DNA of 63,976 bases from an uncultured Bacteroidota bacterium (GTDB taxonomy: Bacteria; Bacteroidota; Rhodothermia; Rhodothermales; Salinibacteraceae). Shown piece by piece: positions 12,125 to 21,074 of the stretch. The notes beneath the pieces were generated by a model. It saw only the letters and a program-made list of their open reading frames with translations. It was not told where the DNA came from and did not search any database. Every line of letters starts with the position of its first letter. Position 1 is the stretch's first letter. The stretch lies in assembly GCA_937127285.1 (NCBI GenBank), contig CAKZLV010000054.1, positions 1 to 63,976 on the forward strand, in the 5' to 3' direction. The translations under genes were made by a program, and so were the position numbers.

Positions 12125-12997
12125 ATGTATCGCCGCTTCCTGTACCTTGCCCTTGTCGCTTCTCTCGCCGGCAGCGCGGTCCTCCCCGATGCCGCCGCCC
12201 AGCGCAGCGGCCAGTCGCGCAAAGAGTTTGAGGGCGTGGGCGTAGAGCGCCACCTCGGCGATTCGGTCCCGACGGACCTGACGTTCCGGAACGCGGACGG
12301 CGAGCCCGTCTCGCTCGGCCGGTACTTCGACGGCGAAACGCCCGTGGTGCTGAACCTCGTGTACCACGACTGCCCCATGCTGTGCGGACTGATGCTGAGC
12401 GGGATTACCACCACGATGCAGACCCTGTCCTGGACGCCGGGACAGGAGTATCGGGTCCTCACCGTCAGCTTCAATCCGCGGGAGACGCCGGAACGGGCCC
12501 GCAAACAAAAGGACACGTACGTGAAGCGCTTCGGCCGCCCCGAAGCCGCCGCCGGCTGGCACTTCCTGACCGGAAGCGAGGCCTCCATTCGTGCGCTCAC
12601 CGATGCGGTGGGCTTTCAGTACCGCTGGATTGCCGACGAGCAGGAGTATGCCCATCCCACCACGATCATCTTTCTGAGCGGATCCGGCACCGTCACGCGG
12701 TACATCTACGGGATGGAGCTTCCAAAGGGAGACTTTCGCAAGGCCCTCGTGGAGGCCTCCAACGGGACGGTCGGCAACCCCGTCGACCAGATTGCAATGT
12801 ACTGCTTTCAGTTCGACCCGAAGAAAAATACGTACACGGCCAATGCGTTTAACATCATGAAGTTGGGAAGTGCGGTCACGGTCCTTATCTTGGGCGTGTC
12901 GCTCTTCGTGCTGTGGCGTCGCGAACGCGACGACCTGGAGACGAGCCAGAGGAGCACAGCCGAAAGCCGAAAAGAGGGACCGCCGGAGCCGGCGTAA
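12125..12997 (+). CDS. SCO1/SenC-type copper chaperone for cytochrome oxidase
   Basis: The 290-residue product has a signal peptide (residues 1-25), a thioredoxin-like SCO domain and a C-terminal membrane helix (about 250-270, AVTVLILGVSLFVLW). The copper ligands are visible as the CxxxC pair in YHDCPMLCGLM and the distal histidine in EYAHPTTIIFL. SCO proteins deliver copper to, or reduce, the CuA site of subunit II, whose gene follows directly. The C-terminal rather than N-terminal main anchor is common in Bacteroidota SCO proteins. I chose ATG 12125 because the signal peptide begins there; the frame is open further upstream but reads as low-complexity spacer. Confidence 0.92.
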   Translation: MYRRFLYLALVASLAGSAVLPDAAAQRSGQSRKEFEGVGVERHLGDSVPTDLTFRNADGEPVSLGRYFDGETPVVLNLVYHDCPMLCGLMLSGITTTMQTLSWTPGQEYRVLTVSFNPRETPERARKQKDTYVKRFGRPEAAAGWHFLTGSEASIRALTDAVGFQYRWIADEQEYAHPTTIIFLSGSGTVTRYIYGMELPKGDFRKALVEASNGTVGNPVDQIAMYCFQFDPKKNTYTANAFNIMKLGSAVTVLILGVSLFVLWRRERDDLETSQRSTAESRKEGPPEPA

Positions 12998-13127
12998 CGC
13001 CTCCTTGCACCCGTGCCCGCCGATGGGGCAGCAGCGCGTCGCAGCGGGCGCTCGGACAAGGCGTTGCGCGCCCGCGTCCGCTCGGGTTCCTCTCGCCCCG
13101 CCCGTTCGCGCTTCTCCGACCTTCTGC

Positions 13128-13181
13128 GCATCCCCGTACCCCTCCGCATCCCCGTACCCCTCTGCTTCTCCGTACCTCTCC
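13128..13181. repeat. 18-bp tandem repeat, three copies, upstream of cox2
   Basis: The unit GCATCCCCGTACCCCTCC occurs at 13128, with one mismatch at 13146 and with more mismatches at 13164; a partial fourth copy begins at 13182. It fills the spacer between the SCO1-like gene and cox2 and explains why an open frame extends far upstream of the true cox2 start. Confidence 0.85.
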
Positions 13182-13252
13182 GCTTCCCCGGCCGACGCCC
13201 GGTGCAGAGCGCCGGAAGCGGCGCACCGAGTATTCACCAAGTCCACCCGACC

Positions 13253-14215
13253 ATGGGCGATTCAGGCACTTTTTGGTTACCCGAGCAGGCCTCGACGATT
13301 GCGTCGCAGGTCGACGGGCTCTTCTATTTTGTCACCTGGGTCAGCGCCATCCTCTTCGTCGGGGTGGTGGCGGCGATGCTGTACTTTGCGTACCGCTACC
13401 GCCGAACGCACCCCAGCGAGCGACCGACGCCGGTGAAAGAGAGCAAGCTCCTGGAGATCTCCTGGATCGTCGTGCCCACGATTCTGGTGCTGCTGGTCTT
13501 CAACTGGGGCTTCAAAACCTTCATCGAGATGAACGTGGCGCCGCCCGATGCCTACGAGATCCGGGCGGAGGCCAAGAAGTGGAGCTGGCTGTTCACCTAC
13601 CCGAACGGCACGCAGTCCGACACCCTCTACGTGCCGGAAGGGCAGCCGGTAAAGATGACGATGAGCAGTCAGGACGTCATCCACAGCTTCTTCATCCCGG
13701 CCTTTCGGGTGAAGCACGACGTCCTGCCGAATCGCTACTCCTCCGTCTGGTTCGAGGCCACCAAGACGGGCACGTTCGACCTGTTCTGCACCGAGTACTG
13801 CGGAACCGGCCACTCCGATATGATCACCCAGACGAAGGTGGTGTCGCAGTCGGAGTTCGACGAGTGGGTCGAGTCCGGCGGCGGCGCCAAAGACCTGCCG
13901 CTCCCCGAACTCGGCAAGCGCCTGTATTCGCAGCAGGGCTGCCAAGCCTGTCACAGCATCGACGGATCTTCCATGGTGGGTCCGACGTGGCAAAACCTGT
14001 ACGGAAAAACCGGGCATGAAATGGAGGACGGAGCGACCGTGACGGCCGACGAAAACTACCTGCGCGAGGCCATCCTGGAGCCCGGCGCTCAGATCGTGGC
14101 CGGCTACCAGAACGTCATGCCCGCCTCCTACTCGAACTTGTCCGAGCGACAGCTCACCGCGCTGATCGCCTACATGAAAGAACTGAGCACCAACGAGGCG
14201 CCTTCCGGCGACTAG
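13253..14215 (+). CDS. caa3-type cytochrome c oxidase subunit II
   Basis: The 320-residue product has two N-terminal membrane helices (about 25-48 and 68-90), a cupredoxin domain with the CuA ligands H144, C179, C183, H187 and M190 (CTEYCGTGHSDM), and a fused cytochrome c domain with C230-QA-C233-H234 and a distal methionine in NVMPASY. The fused haem makes this a caa3 oxidase that can take electrons directly from ACIII. It has no cleavable signal peptide. ATG 13253 gives the canonical start; an upstream extension would only translate the tandem repeat. Confidence 0.95.
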   Translation: MGDSGTFWLPEQASTIASQVDGLFYFVTWVSAILFVGVVAAMLYFAYRYRRTHPSERPTPVKESKLLEISWIVVPTILVLLVFNWGFKTFIEMNVAPPDAYEIRAEAKKWSWLFTYPNGTQSDTLYVPEGQPVKMTMSSQDVIHSFFIPAFRVKHDVLPNRYSSVWFEATKTGTFDLFCTEYCGTGHSDMITQTKVVSQSEFDEWVESGGGAKDLPLPELGKRLYSQQGCQACHSIDGSSMVGPTWQNLYGKTGHEMEDGATVTADENYLREAILEPGAQIVAGYQNVMPASYSNLSERQLTALIAYMKELSTNEAPSGD

Positions 14216-14250
14216 CTCGCGCCGGGTGTTCACGGCGCCCCTCCGGCCCT

Positions 14251-14286
14251 CATCCACCGGCCCCATCCACCGGCCCTCATCACCGG
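14251..14286. repeat. 13-14-bp tandem repeat between cox2 and cox1
   Basis: CATCCACCGGCCC at 14251, CATCCACCGGCCCT at 14264 and a partial CATCACCGG at 14278 form a short direct repeat in the 118-bp cox2-cox1 spacer. Confidence 0.75.
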
Positions 14287-14333
14287 GCTTCCCGACACCG
14301 CCCTGACCGACACCACACCGTCCCGAGGATCCC

Positions 14334-16082
14334 ATGAGTACAGATGCTTCCGCCGCCGCGGTGCATGCGCCCGAGGAAGGCGCGCACGGCGAAGACGAGA
14401 ACTACCTCAATCATGAAACCGGGCTGTGGTCGTGGCTGACAACGCGCGACCACAAACGCATCGGCATCATGTACTGCCTCTCGCTCGCCGTGGTGTTCTT
14501 CGCGGCGGGCATGCTCGCGATGGCCATCCGCGCCGAGCTGATCGCGCCGGGCCAGACCGTCATGGATGCAGACACCTACAACCAGGTGTTCACCATGCAC
14601 GGCATCATGATGGTCTTCCTCTTCCTCGTGCCGTCGATCCCCGCCATCCTGGGGAACTTCGTGCTGCCCCTCCAGATCGGGGCGAAGGACGTGGCCTTTC
14701 CGAGGCTCAACCTGGCCAGCTGGTACGTCTACATGGCCGGGGCGATCATGACGATCGTGGCGCTGGTCACCGGCGGCGTGGATACCGGATGGACCTTCTA
14801 CACGCCCTACTCCTCGTCGACGGGCGGCGGCATCCTGTGGATGACGGCGGCGATCTTCGTGGCGGGCTTCGCGTCGATTTTCACCGGCATCAACTTCATC
14901 GTCACGATCCACAAGATGCGGGCGCCGGGCATGACCTGGAACCGCCTGCCCCTCTTCATTTGGGGCCTCTACGCAACGTCGATCGTGCAGGTGCTGGCCA
15001 CGCCCGTGATCGGGATTACGATGCTCTTGCTCATCCTGGAGCAGAGTCTCGGCATCGGCATCTTCGACCCGGCCCTGGGGGGAGACCCGATCCTCTTCCA
15101 GCACTTCTTCTGGTTCTACAGCCACCCGGCGGTCTACATCATGATCCTGCCGGCGTTCGGCATCCTGAGCGAGCTGATCGCCACGTTCAGCCGCCAGCGC
15201 ATCTTCGGCTACCGGGCCATCGCTCTGTCGTCGGTGGCGATTTCGCTGCTCGGCTTCATGGTGTGGGGCCACCACATGTTCGTCTCCGGGCAGTCGGCCG
15301 TGTCCTCGATCATCTTCTCGCTGATCACCTACCTGATCGGCATTCCGTCGGGGATTAAGGTCTTCAACTGGGTGGCCACGATGTACAAGGGCTCCATCTG
15401 GCTGCAGACGCCGATGCTCTACGCTCTCAGCTTCCTCTTCCTGTTCACGATCGGCGGGTTCACCGGCATCATGGTGGGCGTGCTGGCGGTGGACGTCCAC
15501 CTGCACGATACCTACTACGTCGTCGCCCACTTTCACTACGTGATGATGGGCGGCTCGGTGATGGCGCTGCTCGGCGGCATGCACTACTGGTGGCCGAAGA
15601 TGACGGGGAAGATGTACAACGAGACGCTCGGCAAGATTGCCGTCGCCCTCATCTTCATCGGCTTCAACCTGACCTTCTTCACCCAGTTCATCCTGGGCGC
15701 GCAGGGCATGCCGCGACGCTATTACGACTACGTCGAGAAGTACGCCCCGCTGCACGAGCTGTCTACCTACGGCTCCTGGGTGCTCGGCCTCGGCCTCTTC
15801 CTCGTCCTCGGCTACGCCATCCACTCGCTGTACTGGGGGAAGAAGGCGCCGGCCAACCCGTGGGCGGCGGCCACGCTCGAGTGGACGAACGTCGCCGCCC
15901 TGCCGGATCCGCACAACTTCCTCCGCACGCCGCTCGTCACCCGCGGCCCGTACGACTTCCACCTGGCCGACGAGGTCTTCGGCGGCGGGGACGGCGTCGG
16001 GGACGGCCGGGCAGCGACCGCCGGTACGCTCGAAGCGCCGAAGCCCGCTCCCAGCGCGCCGGAACCGCAGGAGTCGCACTGA
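14334..16082 (+). CDS. Cytochrome c oxidase subunit I, A2-type haem-copper oxidase
   Basis: The 582-residue protein has twelve membrane helices and all haem-copper ligands: the low-spin haem histidine in TMHGIMM, the CuB pair in WGHHMFVSG, and the two haem histidines in VVAHFHYV. The active-site loop reads [14 protein letters not shown]. The usual glutamate of GHPEVY is alanine, and a Tyr-Ser pair (Y262-S263) stands just before the CuB histidine H264. That YS pattern defines the A2 subfamily described for R. marinus caa3 oxidase, where the pair replaces the glutamate of the D proton channel. The N-terminal 25 residues are acidic and soluble. Cox1 follows cox2 by 118 bp. Confidence 0.96.
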   Translation: MSTDASAAAVHAPEEGAHGEDENYLNHETGLWSWLTTRDHKRIGIMYCLSLAVVFFAAGMLAMAIRAELIAPGQTVMDADTYNQVFTMHGIMMVFLFLVPSIPAILGNFVLPLQIGAKDVAFPRLNLASWYVYMAGAIMTIVALVTGGVDTGWTFYTPYSSSTGGGILWMTAAIFVAGFASIFTGINFIVTIHKMRAPGMTWNRLPLFIWGLYATSIVQVLATPVIGITMLLLILEQSLGIGIFDPALGGDPILFQHFFWFYSHPAVYIMILPAFGILSELIATFSRQRIFGYRAIALSSVAISLLGFMVWGHHMFVSGQSAVSSIIFSLITYLIGIPSGIKVFNWVATMYKGSIWLQTPMLYALSFLFLFTIGGFTGIMVGVLAVDVHLHDTYYVVAHFHYVMMGGSVMALLGGMHYWWPKMTGKMYNETLGKIAVALIFIGFNLTFFTQFILGAQGMPRRYYDYVEKYAPLHELSTYGSWVLGLGLFLVLGYAIHSLYWGKKAPANPWAAATLEWTNVAALPDPHNFLRTPLVTRGPYDFHLADEVFGGGDGVGDGRAATAGTLEAPKPAPSAPEPQESH

Positions 16083-16166
16083 CCCATCGCGACGGCGCTG
16101 GTCGGCCTCTCGGCGGCCGGGCCGGTGCCCCGAAGATCTCCCCTCCGAATTTTCCGCTCCCTTCCC

Positions 16167-16862
16167 ATGGCTACGGACACCGCCACCGCTCCGGCGACGA
16201 CCGAGACCGATCACGACCACCCGGCGCATCTCGAGCACCATTTCGTTTCGACCGAGCAGCAGTTCGATTCGGCGAAGCTCGGGATGTGGCTGTTCCTCAT
16301 CACCGAGATCCTTCTGTTCGCCGGGATGTTCGTCGCCTACGCGGTCTACCGCCAGTGGCACCCGGAGGCGTTCCTGGAGGCGAGCGTGACGCTCGATCAG
16401 TTTCTCGGCACCGTCAACACGATTGTGCTGCTCACGTCGTCGCTGACGGTGGCGCTCTCGATCCACTACATCCAGAAAGACGAGCAGTCGAAGAGCTTCT
16501 GGAGCTTGATCGCGACGCTGGCGCTCGCCGGCGTTTTCCTGGTGATCAAGTATTTCGAGTACACCGCGAAGTTCGAGCACGGCATCTACCCCGGGGCCCT
16601 CTTCGATCCGCACGGCGCCAAGTACGAACCCCTCGCCAACATTCCCTACGTGGCGCAGTTCTTTAGCATCTACTTCGTGATGACCGGTATTCACGGCGTT
16701 CACGTGGTGGTCGGGATGGGGATCATCGCATGGATCGCCAGCCGGGTGTACCGGGGGCACTTCGGCAGCGACTACTTCACTCACGTCGAGTTGACAGGAC
16801 TGTACTGGCACCTGGTCGACATCATCTGGATCTTCCTCTACCCGATGCTCTACCTGGTGTAA
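16167..16862 (+). CDS. Cytochrome c oxidase subunit III
   Basis: The 231-residue product has about five membrane helices and the family marks MWLFLITEILLFAGMFVAY and HGVHVVVGMG plus the final WHLVDIIWIFLYP. The N-terminus is His/Asp-rich and soluble (DHDHPAHLEHH). Subunit III stabilises subunit I in the membrane and lines an oxygen path. ATG 16167 is chosen; the frame opens 14 codons earlier with no sign of conservation. Confidence 0.94.
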   Translation: MATDTATAPATTETDHDHPAHLEHHFVSTEQQFDSAKLGMWLFLITEILLFAGMFVAYAVYRQWHPEAFLEASVTLDQFLGTVNTIVLLTSSLTVALSIHYIQKDEQSKSFWSLIATLALAGVFLVIKYFEYTAKFEHGIYPGALFDPHGAKYEPLANIPYVAQFFSIYFVMTGIHGVHVVVGMGIIAWIASRVYRGHFGSDYFTHVELTGLYWHLVDIIWIFLYPMLYLV

Positions 16863-16927
16863 CCGGCTTTTTGGCCGCGCGCTGATCCTGTCGCCCTCAC
16901 CGGTCCGCTTGCAACCCGCCTCCGTTT

Positions 16928-17401
16928 ATGTCTCAAGGCCATCACATCATTCCGCAACGCGTTCTCCTGGGCGTCTTCGGGAGCCTCATCGTGCTCACCG
17001 GGGTGACCTACGGGCTCGCCCAAATCAACCTCGGCGTCCTCGAGGTGCCGGTGGCGCTCGCCATCGCCAGCACGAAGGCGGTGCTTGTCGTGATGTACTT
17101 CATGGCGCTGAAGTACGACAACCCCGTCAACACGCTCACCTTCGCCGTAGGGGTGATCTTCGTCGGCATCTTTATCACGTTCACGCTCTTCGATACCGCG
17201 TTCCGCGGAGACATTGGCAACGTGAGCGAACAGACCGTCCGCGAGATTCAGCGTGAGGAAGAAGAATTGCAGCGGCGGCAGGAGGCGCTCACCCCCGAGC
17301 AACTGCGCGTTGCACCGGCCGACTTCGAGAATGCAGAGCCCGACCCGGAGGCCGGCACCGGGGCGGACGCGGACAGGGGTGGATCGTCCGGCGGATCGTA
17401 A
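16928..17401 (+). CDS. Cytochrome c oxidase subunit IV (prokaryotic COX4 type)
   Basis: The 157-residue product has three membrane helices (about 12-31, 38-58 and 68-88), as in the small prokaryotic COX IV proteins, and then a soluble tail of about 65 residues: a charged helix (REIQREEEELQRRQEAL) and a Gly/Ala/Asp-rich end. The tail is longer than usual for the family. It is the last obvious gene of the respiratory operon, 65 bp after cox3; a 658-bp gap follows. Confidence 0.88.
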   Translation: MSQGHHIIPQRVLLGVFGSLIVLTGVTYGLAQINLGVLEVPVALAIASTKAVLVVMYFMALKYDNPVNTLTFAVGVIFVGIFITFTLFDTAFRGDIGNVSEQTVREIQREEEELQRRQEALTPEQLRVAPADFENAEPDPEAGTGADADRGGSSGGS

Positions 17402-18059
17402 CCCCCGCACCGCGGGGCGGACGCCGCTCGTCGTCCCGATGGAGGACCGCAACCGGAGAGGCCCAACCCGATCTGCGGCACCGGCACTTCCCGGAGCGTC
17501 GTGCGGGCGAGCCCCCCCGGCCTCCTGCCGGGAGCCGCGGAGAGACGGCGGCATAAACGGATTGTAACGGATCAAAGGCCGGTTCATCCAAGTTTGTGTT
17601 ATGCATCCGTGAAAGAAATGGAAGCGCATCCACCGCACGGTCGCTGTCGGAGGCGCGCCGCTCGGGCAGGCGCTGACGACACGGACAGATGGGGCCGGCA
17701 CAGATGGGGGCGGGCGGCGAACGTCCGGCCCAGAGGCTGGCGACAAAACAGAGTGGGGACGCTGCGACGCCGGCTCGTGGAACGGCAACGGGCTCGTGAG
17801 CCGGCAGCGGCATCTTCCCTGCTGGTTTGCGTCCCGTCTGCCCATGCGGCGCGTTGCGCCGTGCCGCACGCCCATGCACGCCCATGCACGGCTGCACAGG
17901 TGCTGTCTGCGGGTGCCATTTGTTCGCGCAGCCGCCGGGGCAGGGACAGGTGGCCGACGGACGCCGGTTGGTTCGGCGCTTCGATGCCGTCGGTTCAGCC
18001 TGCAGGATGGATGCGATACACGTGGGTAGACTCATGTAGATCTGACGCGATCACACCCC
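17402..18059. other. Intergenic region after the respiratory operon
   Basis: No coding region is supported: open frames here are rich in Arg, Cys and Ala and unlike the acidic proteins around. Short direct repeats are present, for example CCCATGCACG twice at 17871-17890 and CAGATGGGG twice near 17690-17712. An AT-richer patch at about 17560-17610 may hold a promoter. No clear terminator hairpin with a T run was seen after cox4. Confidence 0.5.
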
Positions 18060-18362
18060 ATGCTTCTTCTCTTCGCCACCCTCATCGGTCCGATTCTCTT
18101 CTTCCTCTTCGTCTGGGTGGTGGCGACGGCATACCGTCTCTACTTTCCGGAACAGCCGCTTCCGTACGAAAAAGACCCGGTCGTCGTCCGGGAGAAAGCA
18201 ACGGCCAGTGGAGAAAGCGTTCCGGTCGGCCTTCGGGAGATTCGGGCCGATCAGCGCCGGTACCAGCGGCAGAAAGCGCCGGAGTCGTACCACTATGCGT
18301 GGGGCGGGTCGGACGGCTTTCCGGAGGGATGGCGCGAAGATCTGTGGCGTCGCCGCAACTGA
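18060..18362 (+). CDS. Small single-pass membrane protein, unknown
   Basis: The 100-residue product is not a family I recognise. It has one N-terminal membrane helix (about residues 2-26, MLLLFATLIGPILFFLFVWV) and a basic, aromatic soluble part with LREIRADQRRYQRQKAPE and WGGSDGFPEGWREDLWRRR. Codon use and base composition match the real genes nearby, and the ATG is well placed. It lies on the same strand as the respiratory genes but 658 bp after cox4, so membership of that operon is uncertain. Confidence 0.65.
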   Translation: MLLLFATLIGPILFFLFVWVVATAYRLYFPEQPLPYEKDPVVVREKATASGESVPVGLREIRADQRRYQRQKAPESYHYAWGGSDGFPEGWREDLWRRRN

Positions 18363-18413
18363 GCGGGTGAACGAGCGCATCCGCTCCCCGCAGGCGGCTG
18401 GCGGGTCCGATCG

Positions 18414-19025
18414 CTAGGCCGGCAGCTGGTCGTTCAGGTACGCGAGGAGGCAGTCGGCAATGCGCTGCTGCGCCGCCGCGCGATCCTTCTGAAACGACTC
18501 ATTCTCTTCACCGGCGTGGGCGGTTACCGCCTTGGCGATGTGGCAGGATACGCCGTGCTGGGCGGCAACGTAGGCGAGGGCGTACCCGCTGGAGTCGTTC
18601 ACGTCCGCGATCCGTTGCCAGTACGACCGGTCCTCCGAATCTTGCACGACGTGATCCTGCGTCACCAGAATGCCCTGCGTGTCCGTCTCAAATGGCACCT
18701 CCAGCGGCATTTGCGGGTAGGAAGGAGCCGACAGTTCGATGCGGTCGCCCTCCAGCACGGCCGTGACGCCGACGAGCGCCCCGATGTCGATGTCCTTCGT
18801 CAGCGCGGTACAGGTTCCGGCATGTACGAGGGCCGTTACGTTGTGGTCGCGGCAGACTCGCTCGGCATGCAGCGTCGATCGAACCTTTCCCGTGCCCGAG
18901 ACGCTGACAAGCACGTGGTCGTCATGAAGCGGAGCGTCCGGGCCGAGGTCCGAGAAGCGGCCGTCCGCATACGTATCGACGAAGGGATGGGCTTCTTCCG
19001 TAGTTGTAAACACGAGACCGATCAT
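18414..19025 (-). CDS. Nucleoside phosphorylase-superfamily protein, MTA/SAH-nucleosidase-like
   Basis: The 203-residue product resembles the short PNP/UDP phosphorylase superfamily: IGLVFTTTEEA at the start (the general-acid glutamate position of MTA/SAH nucleosidase), then VLVSVSGTGKV, ALVHAGTCTAL and YALAYVAAQHGV. Two hallmark sites of true MTA/SAH nucleosidases are changed: the Met-Glu ribose motif reads NDSSGYALA and the catalytic aspartate motif reads KAVTAHAG. It may therefore act on another nucleoside (futalosine hydrolase is one option) or have lost activity. It runs convergently to the upstream small gene and divergently from metF, 107 bp away, a neighbour that fits methyl-cycle chemistry. 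Start ATG 19025 removes a basic leader. Confidence 0.65.
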   Translation of the reverse strand: MIGLVFTTTEEAHPFVDTYADGRFSDLGPDAPLHDDHVLVSVSGTGKVRSTLHAERVCRDHNVTALVHAGTCTALTKDIDIGALVGVTAVLEGDRIELSAPSYPQMPLEVPFETDTQGILVTQDHVVQDSEDRSYWQRIADVNDSSGYALAYVAAQHGVSCHIAKAVTAHAGEENESFQKDRAAAQQRIADCLLAYLNDQLPA

Positions 19026-19132
19026 CGAACACCGAGATCCGGGGAAGGTACGAGGGCATAGGCGGTAGGGCATCCGATGCCAACTAAGCATGTAGCCAAC
19101 CCAATTTCACCCAGGCCAAGTCCATTCACCGG

Positions 19133-20089
19133 ATGAAAGTTACCGAGCACCTCGACCGCGCTTCCGAGCCCCTCATCTCGTACGAAATCATCCCCCCGAA
19201 GCGAGGCGGATCGGCCGAGCAGATGCTGGAGGTGGTCGAAGAGTTGATGCCCTTCGATCCCCCGTTTATCGACGTCACGAGTCACTCGGCGCAGGTAACC
19301 TACAATCAGAAAGACGACGGATCCTGGAAGCGGGTGATCAAACGGAAGCGGCCGGGAACGCTCGGTCTCTGCGCCGCCATCGAGGCGCGGTTTGGCATCG
19401 ACACCGTGCCGCACCTCCTGTGCAACGGCTTCACCCGAGAAGAGACGGAGGATGCGCTCATCGAGCTCAACTATCTCGGGATTGACAACGTCCTGGCGAT
19501 TCGGGGCGATGACAAGGGCTACGAGAAGCCGCTTCCCGACAACCGCTCGCGCAACGAATACGCCGTCGACCTCGTCCAGCAGGTAGACGACATGAACGAC
19601 GGGGTCTACCTGGAAGATCTCATGGATGCGGAGCCGACGGACTTTTGCATCGGCGTCGGCGGATATCCGGAGAAGCACTTCCAGGCGCCGAACCTGACGT
19701 GGGACATCATGCGCCTGAAGCAAAAGGTGGAGGCGGGGGCGGACTACGTCGTCACGCAGATGTTCTTCAACAACGACTACTTCTTCCGCTTCGTCGAGCA
19801 GTGCCGCGAAGTGGGCATCGACGTCCCGATCATCCCGGGGTTGAAGATCATCACCGGCAAGCACCACCTGCAGACGCTTCCCTCGTTCTTCCACACGGAC
19901 ATTCCGGAGGCGCTGGCTGCCGAGATCGATGCCGCCGACCCGGAGCACGTCGAAGACATCGGCGTGGAGTGGGCCCGGCAGCAGGCCGAAGAACTCATGC
20001 GCGAAGGCGTTCCGTGCGTCCACTTCTACATCATGTCCAGCGCCGACACGGTCACGAAGGTCGTCGAGCCGATGCGCGAGATGGCCTAA
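19133..20089 (+). CDS. metF: Methylenetetrahydrofolate reductase
   Basis: The 318-residue protein is a full-length MetF TIM-barrel flavoprotein: SYEIIPPKRGG at the start, DVTSHSAQVTYNQ, LCNGFTREETEDALIEL, VLAIRGDD, FCIGVGGYPEKH, GADYVVTQMFFNNDYFFRF and IIPGLKIITGKHH. It reduces 5,10-methylene-THF to 5-methyl-THF for methionine synthesis in the cytoplasm. The SYEIIPPK variant of the usual SFEFFPPK is normal for Bacteroidota. The stop codon is followed one base later by a MITE-like repeat whose end forms a hairpin. Confidence 0.95.
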   Translation: MKVTEHLDRASEPLISYEIIPPKRGGSAEQMLEVVEELMPFDPPFIDVTSHSAQVTYNQKDDGSWKRVIKRKRPGTLGLCAAIEARFGIDTVPHLLCNGFTREETEDALIELNYLGIDNVLAIRGDDKGYEKPLPDNRSRNEYAVDLVQQVDDMNDGVYLEDLMDAEPTDFCIGVGGYPEKHFQAPNLTWDIMRLKQKVEAGADYVVTQMFFNNDYFFRFVEQCREVGIDVPIIPGLKIITGKHHLQTLPSFFHTDIPEALAAEIDAADPEHVEDIGVEWARQQAEELMREGVPCVHFYIMSSADTVTKVVEPMREMA

Positions 20090-20090
20090 C

Positions 20091-20215
20091 CCGAATTCTG
20101 AAGCAGAATTCGGGGTTGTGGGGGTTGGATGAGAGCGAGGATGGAGAGACGGAGGCACAACACGCGTATCCATCCCTTCGATGTTTACACCCGGACGGAG
20201 CGTGCGGAGTTCGGA
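20091..20215 (+). repeat. MITE-like interspersed element, copy 1
   Basis: The element starts CCGAATTCTG one base after the metF stop and ends CGGAGTTCGGA; the ends are about 10-bp inverted repeats. The left end is itself a perfect hairpin, CCGAATTCTG-AAG-CAGAATTCGG (20091-20113). The whole block is similar to the reverse complement of 34821-34963, with shared blocks such as GACGGA(G/A)GCACAACACG and CCCGGACGGAGC(G/A)TGCGG. It encodes nothing and could act as a terminator or transcript end. Confidence 0.75.
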
Positions 20216-20266
20216 CAATCGCAGTCCGACGCACGAGGCGAAGAAGAACGGACGGCGTTTCAATGG

Positions 20267-20309
20267 AAAACGCTCGGAGACGGACGGTGCGTCCGCTCCG
20301 AGCGTTTTT
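20267..20309. terminator. Bidirectional rho-independent terminator between metF and hpf
   Basis: AAAACGCTCGGAG (20267-20279) pairs with CTCCGAGCGTTTT (20296-20308), a 13-bp perfect stem with a 16-nt loop, followed by T on the + strand and preceded by A on the other. It sits between two convergent genes, metF (+) and hpf (-), and can serve both. Confidence 0.85.
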
Positions 20310-20353
20310 GTCGTTTGGGCATGGAGGCGTGGAAATTCCGCCCCACTCCGTTT

Positions 20354-20671
20354 CTAATGCGCGTCCTTGTCCGTGCTCCGCAGCTGCGACTTATACTTTT
20401 CGAGCTGACGCCGCAGCGCGTTGACGCACTTGTTGATGGCGGTGTCGTACGTCTCGCCGTTGTCGGTGGCCGAGAGGCGCTTCTGGTAGACGTCGATGTT
20501 GATCTCGGCCGTCTTGTTCTCGGCCGGCGAGTTGTCCTTGCTCAGGATCACGTGTGCGCTCACGATCCCGTCGTAGAAGCGCTCGAGTTTCTGCGTCCGG
20601 TCCACGGCGTACTGCCGTACGCGGTCGCTGATGTCTACATGACGAGCGGTTACCTGAATGTCTTCATCCAT
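20354..20671 (-). CDS. hpf: Short-form ribosome hibernation promoting factor
   Basis: The 105-residue product is the HPF/YfiA S30AE domain alone: IQVTARHVDISDRVRQYAV, then a helix LERFYDGIVSAHVILSKD, the strand AEINIDVYQKRLSA and a second helix YDTAINKCVNALRRQLEKY. It binds the decoding centre of the 30S subunit in stationary phase. It has no long C-terminal dimerisation domain, so 100S dimers would need a partner; an RMF-like protein is encoded at 29950-30204. Start ATG 20671 gives the standard N-terminus; the longer frame is not conserved-looking. Confidence 0.93.
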   Translation of the reverse strand: MDEDIQVTARHVDISDRVRQYAVDRTQKLERFYDGIVSAHVILSKDNSPAENKTAEINIDVYQKRLSATDNGETYDTAINKCVNALRRQLEKYKSQLRSTDKDAH

Positions 20672-21074
20672 GGGTCTGTTCGATGGGTTGTCTGGTTCCG
20701 GCGGCGGGGTCGGCCGCGGGGTCACCGCGCGGGATCGGCGGAGCCGTTCGAGAATCCGCCCTCCCGGTACACCGGCCGGAAAAGCGAGCGATGAAAGAGT
20801 CCAGTTGAAAGAACGAGCGTGCGGAGGCGCGTCCGACGACGGCGTAGATCGAGGCTGCCGTCCGAACCCGCCGTCCTCACCGCCCGAGAACGCCGAACCC
20901 AAGAAAAGGGGTTCCGTCATCTGTTAGCATACCGTTACGAGACAGGCCGTCCGTTGCTCCGATGCCGTCCATCTTTCGGATCTTCGCCTCGGTCGCCCCG
21001 ATGCACTTTTTCGGTGCGAGCCGGGCACCGATGCATGCATCGAGCTTGGGGGCGGCTGGGAGCCGGTTCCCGCC
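20672..21074. other. Intergenic region between ybeY and hpf
   Basis: No gene is seen. The most AT-rich point is at 20922-20942, where the - strand reads CGTAACGGTATGCTAAC; a closely similar string occurs upstream of the RMF-like gene near 30779-30796. It is a candidate promoter or operator for hpf, about 250 bp upstream of its start. Confidence 0.4.
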
